Positions 1 to 7,718 of a DNA stretch of 35,867 bases are shown here, piece by piece. The notes beneath the pieces were generated by a model, which saw only the letters and a program-made list of their open reading frames with translations, made no database searches and was not told where the DNA came from. Position 1 is the stretch's first letter, and the number at the start of each line of letters is the position of its first letter. The position numbers were made by a program, and so were the translations under genes. Origin of the DNA: Acidobacteriota bacterium (GTDB lineage: Bacteria; Acidobacteriota; Vicinamibacteria; Fen-336); the NCBI GenBank assembly GCA_003222275.1, contig QHVJ01000015.1, forward strand, positions 1 through 35,867, read 5' to 3'.

Positions 1-317
1 TCATGCTCGCCCAGGTGGCGGTGAACCTGATCCTCAACGCCTGCGAAGCGCAGCCGCGCGGGGGCGAGGTGCGCATCCGCTCGGAGCGCGTCGGCGCGCA
101 CGCGGTGGCCGAGATCGCCGACCGCGGCCAGGGTGTGAAGGAGTCGGACCGGGAGCGCATCTTCGAGCCGTTCTTCTCCACCAAGGACTCGACCGGCCTC
201 GGGCTCTCGATCTGCCACTCCATCGTGCGGCAGCACGAGGGGGAGCTGACCGTCGCCGCGCGCGAGGGCGGGGGGGCGCTGTTCCGGATGACCCTGCCCG
301 CGCAGGAGGCTCGGTGA
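1..317 (+). CDS. Sensor histidine kinase, C-terminal ATPase part (5' truncated)
   Basis: This is the end of a two-component sensor kinase; the window edge removes the sensor and the phospho-acceptor His domain. What remains is a GHKL (HATPase_c) domain: an N-box (NLILNACEA), a G1 box (DRGQGV), an F-box-like stretch (FEPFFSTK) and a G2 box (TGLGLS). The first ATG in the track lies inside the N-box helix, so it is not the true start and the reading frame enters from outside. The stop overlaps the GTG start of the next gene (GTGA), so kinase and regulator are almost certainly a cognate pair made from one transcript. The domain style matches NtrB-type soluble or membrane kinases that partner sigma-54 activators. 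The signal sensed cannot be inferred. Confidence 0.9.
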   Translation, partial: MLAQVAVNLILNACEAQPRGGEVRIRSERVGAHAVAEIADRGQGVKESDRERIFEPFFSTKDSTGLGLSICHSIVRQHEGELTVAAREGGGALFRMTLPAQEAR

Positions 318-1708
318 GCGCGCTCGAAAGGACGGGCTCCCGCGGCCGCCTGCTCGTGGTCGAGGACGAGGCCTACGTGCGGGACTCCCTCGTCGCGGTG
401 CTTCGCGCGAAGGGCTTCGACGCCGAGCCGGCCGCCTCCGCCGCGGAGGCGGTGGCGCTCGTGGCCAGGGCGCCGGTCGACCTCGTGCTCTCCGACCTCC
501 GCATGCCCGGCGCCGACGGCCTGGACCTCCTGCGCCGGCTGCAAGCCGTCTCCCCCGAGATCCCGGTCATCATCCTGACCGGCCACGGCAACGTCGCCTC
601 CGCGGTCGAGTGCCTCAAGGCGGGCGCCAGCGACTACGTGCTGAAGCCGGCCGACCCGGAAGCCCTGGAGGTCGCCGTGCAGCGGGCCCTCGACGCGCGC
701 TCGCTCCGGCGCGAGGTGCGCTACCTGCGCAGCGCGGTGGCGCCGGCGGCGGAGCCCGTCGGCGACAGCGCGGCGTGGCGCCAGGTCATGGCCATGGTGG
801 ACGCGGCCGCGCCCACCGACGCCACGGTGCTCCTGATCGGAGAGTCGGGAACGGGCAAGGAGCTGCTCGCCCGGCGCCTCCATCGCCTCAGCGCGCGCGC
901 CGCCGCCGCCTTCGTGCGCGTCAACTGCGCGGCCATCCCGCTCGAGCTGTGGGAGAGTGAGTTTTTCGGCCACCGCAAGGGGTCGTTCACCGGCGCCAGC
1001 GCCGACCGCGACGGGCGCTTCCATCTCGCGCACCGCGGCACGCTGCTCCTCGACGAGGTGGGTGCGATGCCCGCCGCCGGCCAGGCCAAGCTGCTGCGCG
1101 CGATCCAGGACGGCGAGTTCGACCGGCTGGGAGACGAGCAGCCCACCCGCGTGGACGTGCGCATCCTGGCCTCGACCAACAGCGACCTGGAAGCCGAGGT
1201 CAAGCAGGGACGCTTCCGGGCCGACCTGTTCTACCGGCTCAACGTCGTGCGGATCGACGTGCCGCCGCTGCGCGAGCGGAAGGACGACATCGCCGCGCTG
1301 GCCCGGCTCGCGGCGGCCGAGGTCGCGGCCCGGCTCGGCCGGCCGTCGCCCGCGATCCCTCCCGAGACGCTCGCCCGCCTGCGCGCGTACCCCTGGCCCG
1401 GCAACGTGCGTGAGCTGCGCAGCGTGATCGAGCGGGCGATGATCCTCGATCCTGCGCATGCGCTCGAGAACCTGGACCTGCTGCCGGCACCTGCGCCCGG
1501 CCCGTCGGCGCCGGAGAGCTCCGCGGCCGGGGGCGAGCTGAACCTGCGGGCGGCCCTGACACAGCTGGAGCGCGATCTGCTGCTGGAGGCCCAGCGCCGT
1601 TCGGGCGGGGTGCGCAAGGAGGCGGCCCGCCTGCTCGGCATCGATCCGCGGAACCTGGCCTATTACCTGCGCAAGCACGGCCTGGGCGACGCCGCCGAGG
1701 AGGGCTGA
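314..1708 (+). CDS. NtrC-family sigma-54-dependent response regulator
   Basis: A 464-residue transcription activator with three domains. The receiver (about 10-125) has acidic residues E17/D18, phospho-acceptor D61 (LSDLRMPG), T89 and K111. The AAA+ sigma-54 activation domain (about 148-385) has Walker A GESGTGKE at 176-183 and Walker B with D248/E249. A Fis-like helix-turn-helix occupies about 425-460 (EAARLLGID). The sigma-54-contacting loop reads GSFTGA (224-229) rather than the usual GAFTGA. The GTG start at 314 sits 4 nt after AGGAGG and overlaps the kinase stop. Family knowledge predicts that phosphorylation by the upstream kinase drives ring assembly and open-complex formation at sigma-54 promoters. 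I found no convincing -24/-12 promoter in the window, so targets are unknown. Confidence 0.95.
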   Translation: MSALERTGSRGRLLVVEDEAYVRDSLVAVLRAKGFDAEPAASAAEAVALVARAPVDLVLSDLRMPGADGLDLLRRLQAVSPEIPVIILTGHGNVASAVECLKAGASDYVLKPADPEALEVAVQRALDARSLRREVRYLRSAVAPAAEPVGDSAAWRQVMAMVDAAAPTDATVLLIGESGTGKELLARRLHRLSARAAAAFVRVNCAAIPLELWESEFFGHRKGSFTGASADRDGRFHLAHRGTLLLDEVGAMPAAGQAKLLRAIQDGEFDRLGDEQPTRVDVRILASTNSDLEAEVKQGRFRADLFYRLNVVRIDVPPLRERKDDIAALARLAAAEVAARLGRPSPAIPPETLARLRAYPWPGNVRELRSVIERAMILDPAHALENLDLLPAPAPGPSAPESSAAGGELNLRAALTQLERDLLLEAQRRSGGVRKEAARLLGIDPRNLAYYLRKHGLGDAAEEG

Positions 1709-1711
1709 GGT

Positions 1712-2476
1712 TTGCCGACCCGGAAGGCGCGGCCTATCATGGCTCGCCGAAACTCGCTGAAGGAGCGTAGCTTGGAGCCGCCGCGCCGGGATCCCATGCT
1801 GGACTTCGCGGTCAAGGACACCTGGCGGATCTTCCGCATCATGGGCGAGTTCGTCGAGGGGTTCGAGACCCTATCGACGATCATGGGGGTCTCGATCTTC
1901 GGCTCGGCTCGGAGCGAGCCGGGCAGCCCGGATTACCGGCGGGCCGAAGCCATGGGGCGGGCCCTGGCGCGCGCGGGCTTCGCCGTGATCACGGGGGGTG
2001 GACCGGGCGACATGGAAGCCGCCAACAAGGGCGCGCTCGAGGCCGGGGGCGAGTCGGTGGGTCTGGCGGTGGAGCTGCCGTACGAGCCGCGCCCCAACCC
2101 GTACCTCACCCGCACGCTGTCGTTCCGCTACTTCTTCGTCCGGAAGGTGATGTTCGTCAAATACAGCCAGGCTTTCGTGATCATGCCCGGCGGCTTCGGC
2201 ACGCTCGACGAGCTGTTCGAGGCGGTGACGCTCATCCAGACGAAGAAGGTGAAGCCGTTCCCCGTGATCCTCGCCGGCGAGGACGACTATTGGGATGGGC
2301 TCATGGGCTGGATCCAGGGGACGATGGTGCGGCGCGGGAAGGTGCGGTCCGAAGAGGTGCAGATCCTGCAGCGGGCCCGTACGCACAAGGAGGTCCTGGC
2401 CATCCTGAAGCGTCAGGCCCGGCAGGCCCCCCGCGATCGCACGGGCCGGACGCGGGCCGGGAAGGAGATCCCGTGA
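1712..2476 (+). CDS. LOG-family (TIGR00730-type) Rossmann-fold protein
   Basis: The 254-residue protein has the two hallmarks of the LOG / lysine-decarboxylase-like family: a GGGPGDMEAA nucleotide-binding loop (about 95-104) and PGGFGTLDE (about 159-167). Characterised relatives are cytokinin-nucleoside 5'-monophosphate phosphoribohydrolases, or nucleotide 5'-monophosphate nucleosidases in bacteria. Which activity applies here is not visible. The TTG start at 1712 is supported by GAGGAGGG 7 nt upstream; an in-frame ATG at 1739 has a weaker GGAAGG, and one at 1797 begins just before the conserved helix. The C-terminus (about 230-254) is basic and low in complexity. The stop overlaps the GTG of the isocitrate dehydrogenase gene, so the two are translationally coupled. 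Confidence 0.85.
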   Translation: MPTRKARPIMARRNSLKERSLEPPRRDPMLDFAVKDTWRIFRIMGEFVEGFETLSTIMGVSIFGSARSEPGSPDYRRAEAMGRALARAGFAVITGGGPGDMEAANKGALEAGGESVGLAVELPYEPRPNPYLTRTLSFRYFFVRKVMFVKYSQAFVIMPGGFGTLDELFEAVTLIQTKKVKPFPVILAGEDDYWDGLMGWIQGTMVRRGKVRSEEVQILQRARTHKEVLAILKRQARQAPRDRTGRTRAGKEIP

Positions 2477-3480
2477 GCCGTCCGCCCTACACCGTGACGC
2501 TGATACCGGGCGACGGCATCGGTCCCGAGGTGATGGCGGCGGCGGTGAGGGTCCTGACCGCCACGGGGATTGCCTTCGAGTGGGAGACCCAGCAGGCGGG
2601 CGCGTCGGCCATCGGCGAGCACGGCACGGCTCTTCCCTCCCAGGTGCTGGAGTCCGTCCGCCGGAACAAGGTGGCGCTCAAGGGTCCGACCGAGACGCCG
2701 GTGGGTACCGGACACCGCTCGGTGAACGTGGAGCTGCGCATACAGCTCGACCTCTACGCCAACCTCCGCCCGGTGCAGTCGCTGCCGGGGGTCAAGAGCC
2801 GCTACGAGAACGTGGACCTCGTGGTGGTGCGGGAGAACACCGAGGACCTCTACAGCGGCCTCGAGCACGTCGTGGTCCCCGGGGTCGTGGAGTCGCTGAA
2901 GATCATCACCGAGAAGGCGTCGACCCGGATCGCGCGCTTCGCCTTCGACTACTCGCGCGCCCATTCCCGCAAGAAGGTGATCGCCGTCCACAAGGCGAAC
3001 ATCATGAAGCTGTCGGACGGCCTCTTCCTGGACTGCTGCCGCAAGGTGGCCAGGGAATATGCCGACGTCGCCTACGACGAGATGATCGTCGACAACACCT
3101 GCATGCAGCTCGTCCTGGATCCCGGCCGTTTCGACGTGCTGCTCCTCGAGAACCTCTACGGCGACATCGTGTCCGACCTGTGCGCCGGCTTCGTGGGCGG
3201 GCTGGGCATGACGCCCGGGGCCAACATCGGCGCCACCGGGGCGGTGTTCGAGGCGGTGCACGGGAGCGCGCCCGACATCGCGGGGAAGAACCTCGCCAAC
3301 CCCATCGCCCTCATCCTCTCCGGGGCCTTGATGCTCGACCACCTCGGGGAGAAAGACGCCGCGGAGCGCGTGCGCAAGGCGGTACGCGCGGTGCTCACGG
3401 AGGGACGAACGCTCACGCGTGACCTCGGCGGCACCGCGGGCACCACCGAGATCACGGAAGCGATCGCGGCCGGCGTCTAG
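2473..3480 (+). CDS. NAD-dependent isocitrate dehydrogenase (IDH/IMDH family)
   Basis: A 335-residue beta-decarboxylating dehydrogenase. It has the family N-terminus (LIPGDGIGPEV, about 10-20), the substrate-binding segment with S83, N85, R89 and R99 (SVNVELRIQLDLYANLRP), the RENTEDLYSG stretch (R120, Y127) and the NAD-site motif HGSAPDIAGKNLANP. LYANLRP and the RENTE context fit the IDH3-like NAD isocitrate dehydrogenase subgroup better than isopropylmalate dehydrogenase; homoisocitrate dehydrogenase is a less likely alternative. The oxidative decarboxylation of isocitrate to 2-oxoglutarate would place it in the TCA cycle. The 396-residue track ORF extends upstream into the LOG gene; the true start is GTG 2473, 5 nt after AAGGAG and overlapping the LOG stop codon (GTGA). 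Confidence 0.9.
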   Translation: MSRPPYTVTLIPGDGIGPEVMAAAVRVLTATGIAFEWETQQAGASAIGEHGTALPSQVLESVRRNKVALKGPTETPVGTGHRSVNVELRIQLDLYANLRPVQSLPGVKSRYENVDLVVVRENTEDLYSGLEHVVVPGVVESLKIITEKASTRIARFAFDYSRAHSRKKVIAVHKANIMKLSDGLFLDCCRKVAREYADVAYDEMIVDNTCMQLVLDPGRFDVLLLENLYGDIVSDLCAGFVGGLGMTPGANIGATGAVFEAVHGSAPDIAGKNLANPIALILSGALMLDHLGEKDAAERVRKAVRAVLTEGRTLTRDLGGTAGTTEITEAIAAGV

Positions 3481-3488
3481 CGTGGCTC

Positions 3489-3662
3489 TTCCACGCAGAG
3501 GCCGCAGAGGGCACGCAGAGGCCGCAGAGAACGGACAGGAAGCCAGGAACATACAGTAACGAGAGGGCGCGGGACTAGGCTGTCGCCAATGCCGCGCGGT
3601 TCCCTGTTGCCCAGTACGTCCTCTGCGGCCTCTGCGTGATTCTCTGCGGCCTCTGCGTGGAA
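3489..3662 (+). repeat. Intergenic element with ~40-bp terminal inverted repeats built from CGCAGAG units
   Basis: The left arm (about 3489-3530) and right arm (about 3620-3662) are reverse complements over about 40 bp, with one short gap (GG versus AAT). Each arm contains two copies of the 18-mer CACGCAGAGGCCGCAGAG, so the element carries four copies, two in each orientation. The roughly 90-bp centre shows no ORF and is less GC-rich than its surroundings. It sits between convergent genes (the isocitrate dehydrogenase and the holin-like gene), where it could fold into a very long hairpin and stop transcription from both sides. Its form resembles a non-autonomous, MITE-like or REP-type repeat. 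No transposase is nearby. Confidence 0.85.
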
Positions 3663-3679
3663 AGGCTAGCTGCGGAGAG

Positions 3680-4021
3680 CTACTTCCCGCTCACGAGGTG
3701 GTGCAGGATCCAGTTGATGATCGTGATGACGAGTGCCCCCAGGATCCCCGGCACCAGCCCCTGCACCACGTAGCCGGGAATGAACAGCGAGGCCAGCCAC
3801 AGCAGGATCCCGTTGAGGACGAAATAGAACAGGCCCAGCGTCAGGATCAGCAGGGGCAGGGAGAGGAGCAGGGCCAGCGGCCGCACGATCAGGTTGAACA
3901 GGCCCAGGATCACGCCCCCGATCAGCAACGTCACCAGGTTGCCGCGGAACAGGATGCCGGGGACGAATGTGGTGACCCACAGCGCGAAGGCATTGAACAC
4001 GATCGACAGCAATATTCCCAT
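3680..4021 (-). CDS. Phage_holin_4 / YvlD-like small membrane protein
   Basis: A 113-residue, very hydrophobic protein with about four predicted membrane segments (roughly 3-20, 28-50, 52-75, 85-108) and the PF04020-style pattern VTLLIGGVILGLFNLIVRPL followed by a Leu-rich helix and NGILLWL. Despite the family name, chromosomal members such as YvlD are not phage holins, and no phage genes are near. Function is unknown; relatives are often linked to envelope stress, which is family background only. It begins 10 nt after the stop of the upstream exported protein, so they are probably cotranscribed. AGGAG lies just upstream of the ATG at 4021. Confidence 0.8.
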   Translation of the reverse strand: MGILLSIVFNAFALWVTTFVPGILFRGNLVTLLIGGVILGLFNLIVRPLALLLSLPLLILTLGLFYFVLNGILLWLASLFIPGYVVQGLVPGILGALVITIINWILHHLVSGK

Positions 4022-4031
4022 TGATGAACTC

Positions 4032-4733
4032 CTATCGGCCCTCGAAGGGCGCCTTGGGCTCGAGGCGGTAGCCGGGTGGTGGCTCGAACAGGCCGGCGGC
4101 GAAGGGACCGAGGGTCACCTTCGTGACCGTGGAGAGCGTCTCCTGCAACTCCCCCATCACCTCCACGCGTGACCGGGTTTGCAGCGGGAAGCCGGGCAGC
4201 CGCCGGATCTCGCCGAGCAGGCCGCCGAGGGATCGGCTCGCGCCCGACCACTCCAGGAAGTCGGCAAAGGCGTCGACGCCGAGGGGCACGGCCTTGGAGA
4301 CGTAGAGGTCCATCGAGACGCCTCCGGCCGCGATACGGTAACCCCGGCACGAATACCCCGCCACCACCTTCCCCCCCGGCAACTCGGTGGTGCGCACCGC
4401 TCCGTCCGCCCCTCCCATGAGCTCACCGGCGAGAGCGAGGTCCATCTGCGCCCGGGCGCGCATGCGCTCGAGGTCCAGCTCGATGGCCCGCTTGTGCTCG
4501 GGGTCGATGCGGTACGCCTGGCCGCGGTCGAGGCGCAGCACGAGCGCGGGGCCGCCCTCCCCCTCCCCCGGCTCCAGGCGCATCCGCCGGCCCGCGTACC
4601 AGACGCGAGAGAGCACGCCGGGCGCGGCGGCCCCGTCGCGGCCGCGCACGAGGGTCGTCTGCTCGAAGTACACCTCGGCGGGCAGGGCGGGCCGAGCGGC
4701 GAGCGGGAGGAGCAGGAGCGCAGGGATGAGCAC
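4032..4733 (-). CDS. Exported DUF4412-like protein
   Basis: A 233-residue protein with an N-terminal signal peptide (MLIPALLLLPLAARPALPAE, cleavage likely after ALP or A). The body resembles DUF4412/LolA-like periplasmic folds: an early VYFEQTT strand, paired strands around RMRLEPG and VLRLDRGQAYRIDPEHK, then VAGYSCRGYRI near the centre, where the family usually has a GY-x-C motif. No catalytic signature is visible, and a lipid- or ligand-binding periplasmic role is only a guess. The start is GTG at 4733 with CCGGAG just upstream; no better in-frame ATG exists. It is the first gene of a two-gene minus-strand unit with the YvlD-like protein and is divergent from the GGDEF gene. Confidence 0.65.
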   Translation of the reverse strand: MLIPALLLLPLAARPALPAEVYFEQTTLVRGRDGAAAPGVLSRVWYAGRRMRLEPGEGEGGPALVLRLDRGQAYRIDPEHKRAIELDLERMRARAQMDLALAGELMGGADGAVRTTELPGGKVVAGYSCRGYRIAAGGVSMDLYVSKAVPLGVDAFADFLEWSGASRSLGGLLGEIRRLPGFPLQTRSRVEVMGELQETLSTVTKVTLGPFAAGLFEPPPGYRLEPKAPFEGR

Positions 4734-4744
4734 GGGTCTCCGGA

Positions 4745-4773
4745 TTGGACAACGCCCTCGTGGTTATCATACT
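4745..4773 (+). promoter_or_regulatory. Putative sigma-70 promoter for the GGDEF-PilZ gene
   Basis: TTGGAC (4745-4750) and CATACT (4768-4773) are separated by exactly 17 nt, in the only AT-richer patch of the 69-bp divergent gap. A start site near 4780 would leave a leader of about 23 nt carrying the AGGAAGG ribosome site. The match to consensus is moderate. No minus-strand promoter is equally clear. Confidence 0.45.
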
Positions 4774-4802
4774 CTCTCCCGGTATCCCGCCAGGAAGGTC
4801 CA

Positions 4803-5954
4803 TTGCCGCCCAGACCGACAGACGAGATCAACGTCCGGCAGAGCCTGCTCAAGCTCCTCGAGTCCGATCCCCCGCACGAGGAGCGCCTGCTCGAGGAGCT
4901 CGAGGGCTACCGGCAAGCGGGCCAGGCCGTCTACGCCTGCCTGCTGTCGATCCTCACGCATCTCAACTTCACCGAGAGCGAGGCGTACCGGCACTGGCGG
5001 CGGATCCAGGCCCACCGCGACCGTCTGCTGAGGGCCCTCCGCCGCGACGTCGGCCTTCGTGTGGCCCTGCTCGATTACTTCGTAAACGTGAACCGGGAGC
5101 TGCACAACCCCAAGGTCATCGAGATCGCGATCTACGAGCGGACCGAGCGCTCCGCGGTGACCGACGCCCTGACCGGCCTCTTCAACCACGCCTACTTCAT
5201 CCAGGCCCTGAACCGCGAGGTGCTGCGCGCGCGCCGGCACGACCTCAAGCTCTCGCTGGCGATGTTCGACCTCGACGACTTCAAGAAGGTCAACGACACC
5301 CGCGGCCACCTCGAAGGGGACCGCATCCTCATGAAGACGGCGGCGGTCGTCCGGGAGAGCCTGCGGGAGATCGACACCGCCGCCCGGTACGGGGGCGAGG
5401 AGTTCGTGATCCTCCTCCCCGAGACGTCGCGCGCGGGCGCGCACGTGGTGGCCGACCGCATCCGCCGGCGGATCGAGGAGCGCTTCCGCGGGCGTGACGC
5501 CCCGCAGGAGACGATCTCCGGAGGTGTCGCGACCTACCCCGAAGACGCCACCAGCCCTGAAGACCTGCTGCGCCGCGCGGACGAAGGCCTCTACCGCGCC
5601 AAGGCCGACGGCAAGAACCGCATCACGATGGTGGGCGGCGAGCGGCGGCGCCACCTCCGGGTGTCGGTGAGCCATCCCCTGCTGCTGCGCGCGCGCTCGA
5701 CGCGGCGCACCGCGCGGGCCAAGAACGTCTCCGCCGGCGGTCTGCTCGTGAGCCTGCGGGGTCCGGTACCGGTGGGAAGCAACGTCACGCTCGTGATCCC
5801 GCCGGCGGGCGGAACGTCGATGGCGCTGCGCGGGGTGGTCGTGAGGGTGGAGAAGGCGGGCCACGACGGCGGCCGTCCGTACGAGATCGGCGTCCGGCTG
5901 GCCGCGGAGTCCACCGCAGCCCTCCGCGCACTGCGCCGCATCGGCGCGTATTGA
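4803..5954 (+). CDS. GGDEF diguanylate cyclase with C-terminal PilZ domain
   Basis: A 383-residue cytosolic protein with no membrane segments. Residues 1 to about 115 form an all-helical region I cannot assign. The GGDEF domain (about 118-275) has an active GGEEF signature at 197-201 and the inhibitory-site RxxD (REID, 188-191) placed exactly five residues before it. The PilZ domain (about 279-383) has an RRHLR element matching RxxxR and NVSAGG matching (D/N)xSxxG. It should therefore make c-di-GMP, be product-inhibited and also bind the product through PilZ. The TTG start at 4803 is chosen because AGGAAGG lies 4-5 nt upstream and the conserved helical domain follows directly; the 591-residue track ORF is an antisense extension through the DUF4412 gene. 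Confidence 0.9.
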   Translation: MPPRPTDEINVRQSLLKLLESDPPHEERLLEELEGYRQAGQAVYACLLSILTHLNFTESEAYRHWRRIQAHRDRLLRALRRDVGLRVALLDYFVNVNRELHNPKVIEIAIYERTERSAVTDALTGLFNHAYFIQALNREVLRARRHDLKLSLAMFDLDDFKKVNDTRGHLEGDRILMKTAAVVRESLREIDTAARYGGEEFVILLPETSRAGAHVVADRIRRRIEERFRGRDAPQETISGGVATYPEDATSPEDLLRRADEGLYRAKADGKNRITMVGGERRRHLRVSVSHPLLLRARSTRRTARAKNVSAGGLLVSLRGPVPVGSNVTLVIPPAGGTSMALRGVVVRVEKAGHDGGRPYEIGVRLAAESTAALRALRRIGAY

Positions 5955-5955
5955 G

Positions 5956-5984
5956 CTGGGGGGTGCTAGCGGCGCACCCCCCAG
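5956..5984 (+). terminator. Strong GC hairpin after the GGDEF-PilZ gene
   Basis: CTGGGGGGTGC (5956-5966) pairs perfectly with GCACCCCCCAG (5974-5984) around a 7-nt loop, starting 2 nt after the stop codon. There is no U-tract, so it is at best a weak intrinsic terminator or an mRNA 3'-end stabiliser. It overlaps the first copy of the direct repeat listed next. Confidence 0.55.
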
Positions 5985-6080
5985 ACCCCCCCTCGCTGCG
6001 CGCGAATGAATCGCGCTCCGCTCGCAGCCTGTGGCTCTCTGTAACGCTAGCGGCGCACCGCCCAGACCTCCCCGCTCGCG
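5965..6080 (+). repeat. Two-copy direct repeat (GCTAGCGGCGCACC...CCCAGACC)
   Basis: GCTAGCGGCGCACCCCCCAG... at 5965 recurs as GCTAGCGGCGCACCGCCCAG... at 6046. About 26 of 28 bases match, with a period of 81 bp. Between the copies lies a Ser/Arg-codon-like GC stretch (CGCGCTCCGCTCGCAG) with no ORF. The second copy runs up to the presumed promoter of the Omp85 gene. It looks like a REP-type intergenic repeat rather than coding sequence. Confidence 0.7.
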
Positions 6081-6104
6081 GTCTTTGCCGTATAGGCTAG
6101 GGAC

Positions 6105-7718
6105 GTGATCGGGTCGCTGGCAGCGTGCGCCGTGGCCGTGCTTCTTGCCGCGGCGGATCCCACCGTTCGCAGCATCGAGGTCCGCGGCGCCACCGCCTAC
6201 GACCTCAAGGCCATCCAGCGCATCCTCCGCGTCAGTCCGGGCTCGACGTTGCGCCGCCCCGTTCCGGAGCTGGCCGATCAGCTCGAGCGGCGCTACCACA
6301 TCCTCGGCTTCCCCGCCGCGCGGGTCGAAGGCACCTTCGACCCCTCGACGGACACGCTGAGCTTCACCGTGGACGAGGGACGGCTGGGTATGGTGGCGGT
6401 GGACGGGCTGGAGGGCGACACCGAGGCCCGGGTGCTGAAGGTGCTCGACTTGCGACCGGGAAAGCCGGTCAAGGAGCGCGACGTCTCGGGCGCGCTCGCT
6501 CGGCTGGAGAAGCTCTCCGGCGGTGCGTTCGTGTCGACGGCCACGCCGCCGTACACGATCGAGCCCGGCCCGGAGGGAGCGAAGCTGACCTTGCATCTGC
6601 GCCGGCGCGCGGCCCGGCTGCAGCTCCGGCCCGGGGGTCCGGCCACCGCCTCGCTCTACAACCGCGTCGACGGCCTGAACCTCGGCGCCAGCGCACGGGT
6701 GACCCTGTTCGACCCGGTCTCCTTCGATCACGCCGAGGCCTATGGCCACATGGCGTACGGCTTCTCCTCGCACAAGGCGCGTTACGCGGTGGGCGCGCTG
6801 AAGCCGTTCGGGCCCGATCGCCAGTTCACGGTCGGTTACGAGTACCATGACCTCACCGACAACGACGACGCGTTCCGCCGACGGACCGTAGACGACCTGC
6901 CGGGATCGCGGATCTACTTCACGATCTTCGAGGACTACTACCGGCGCCGGGGCCATGAGGCCTACGCGTTCGCCCGGGCCACCTCGCGCTTCCAGGTCGG
7001 CGCGCTCTGGCGCAGCGACGATTACCGCAGCCTGCCCGTCACCGCCAACGACCAGATCCTGTTCTTCCACGACCGCACGTCGAACCCGCTGGTGACGGAA
7101 GGCCGTATGCGCTCGATCCTGGGCGTCGCCCGCTGGGCGTGGAAGCGCGACCTGTTCGGCAGCTGGTCGGAGGAGCGCGAGTCGTTCCTGCTGCGCAATC
7201 CCTACGGCACGCCCTTCGAGCGCGACCAGCAGGCCCGGGTCGAGACGAGCCTCGAGGTCGCATCGCCCGGGCTCGGCGGCGACTTCGACTTCCGGCGCTT
7301 CATCGGCCAGGCGCGCGCCGCCCGCGTCTTCTCGCCCCGCCAGGCGCTGCTGCTGCGAGGTCTCGTGGGTGTGGGCTCCGGCGAGCTTCCGGTCCAGCGC
7401 CGGTTCTACCTGGGCGGGATGGGGACGCTGCGGGGGTACTCGCTCAAGCAGTTCGCCGGCGATCACCTGGTCCTCACGACCGCCGAGTACTGGTTGTATC
7501 CGCGCTCCCCCTGGCCCGGCCTCGTCTTCTTCTATGACGGCGGCACGGCCTGGGACCGCGGCCGACCCCGTTCCGGCTGGAAGCAAGACGTGGGCGCGGG
7601 GATCGACTGGCCGGGGGGAGGCAAGGGCTACCTGCGCCTCGACGTCGGCTTTCCGCTCAACCGCGAGCCGGCCAACCGGCGGGCCTACGTGACCGGCCTC
7701 ATCCGCTTCCCGTTCTGA
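6105..7718 (+). CDS. Omp85/TamA-like outer-membrane barrel protein with POTRA domains
   Basis: A 537-residue surface-antigen (Bac_surface_Ag) protein. A signal peptide (about 1-18) is followed by two POTRA-like repeats (about 20-92, VRSIEVRGATAYDLKAIQ; and about 93-165, LGMVAVDGLEG...). A roughly 16-strand barrel region follows, ending in the terminal-Phe signature RFPF. The conserved lid-loop motif is present as GTLRGYS (R443-Y445). Two POTRAs make it shorter than BamA, which has five, so a TamA/patatin-type or specialised translocation/insertion role is more likely than the essential BamA job. The GTG start at 6105 follows AGGGA by 3 nt. The stop overlaps the ATG of the next gene (TGATG), indicating joint expression with a LolA-like periplasmic partner. 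Confidence 0.85.
   Translation: MIGSLAACAVAVLLAAADPTVRSIEVRGATAYDLKAIQRILRVSPGSTLRRPVPELADQLERRYHILGFPAARVEGTFDPSTDTLSFTVDEGRLGMVAVDGLEGDTEARVLKVLDLRPGKPVKERDVSGALARLEKLSGGAFVSTATPPYTIEPGPEGAKLTLHLRRRAARLQLRPGGPATASLYNRVDGLNLGASARVTLFDPVSFDHAEAYGHMAYGFSSHKARYAVGALKPFGPDRQFTVGYEYHDLTDNDDAFRRRTVDDLPGSRIYFTIFEDYYRRRGHEAYAFARATSRFQVGALWRSDDYRSLPVTANDQILFFHDRTSNPLVTEGRMRSILGVARWAWKRDLFGSWSEERESFLLRNPYGTPFERDQQARVETSLEVASPGLGGDFDFRRFIGQARAARVFSPRQALLLRGLVGVGSGELPVQRRFYLGGMGTLRGYSLKQFAGDHLVLTTAEYWLYPRSPWPGLVFFYDGGTAWDRGRPRSGWKQDVGAGIDWPGGGKGYLRLDVGFPLNREPANRRAYVTGLIRFPF

Noticed and set aside
3489-3662. CRISPR array
   Set aside because: The 18-mer copies are arranged as two inverted pairs with no uniform spacers and no cas genes.
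3680-4021. Prophage remnant (holin-like name)
   Set aside because: The YvlD-type family shares a name with phage holins, but there is no lysin, integrase or structural gene nearby and the gene sits with a DUF4412-like chromosomal partner.
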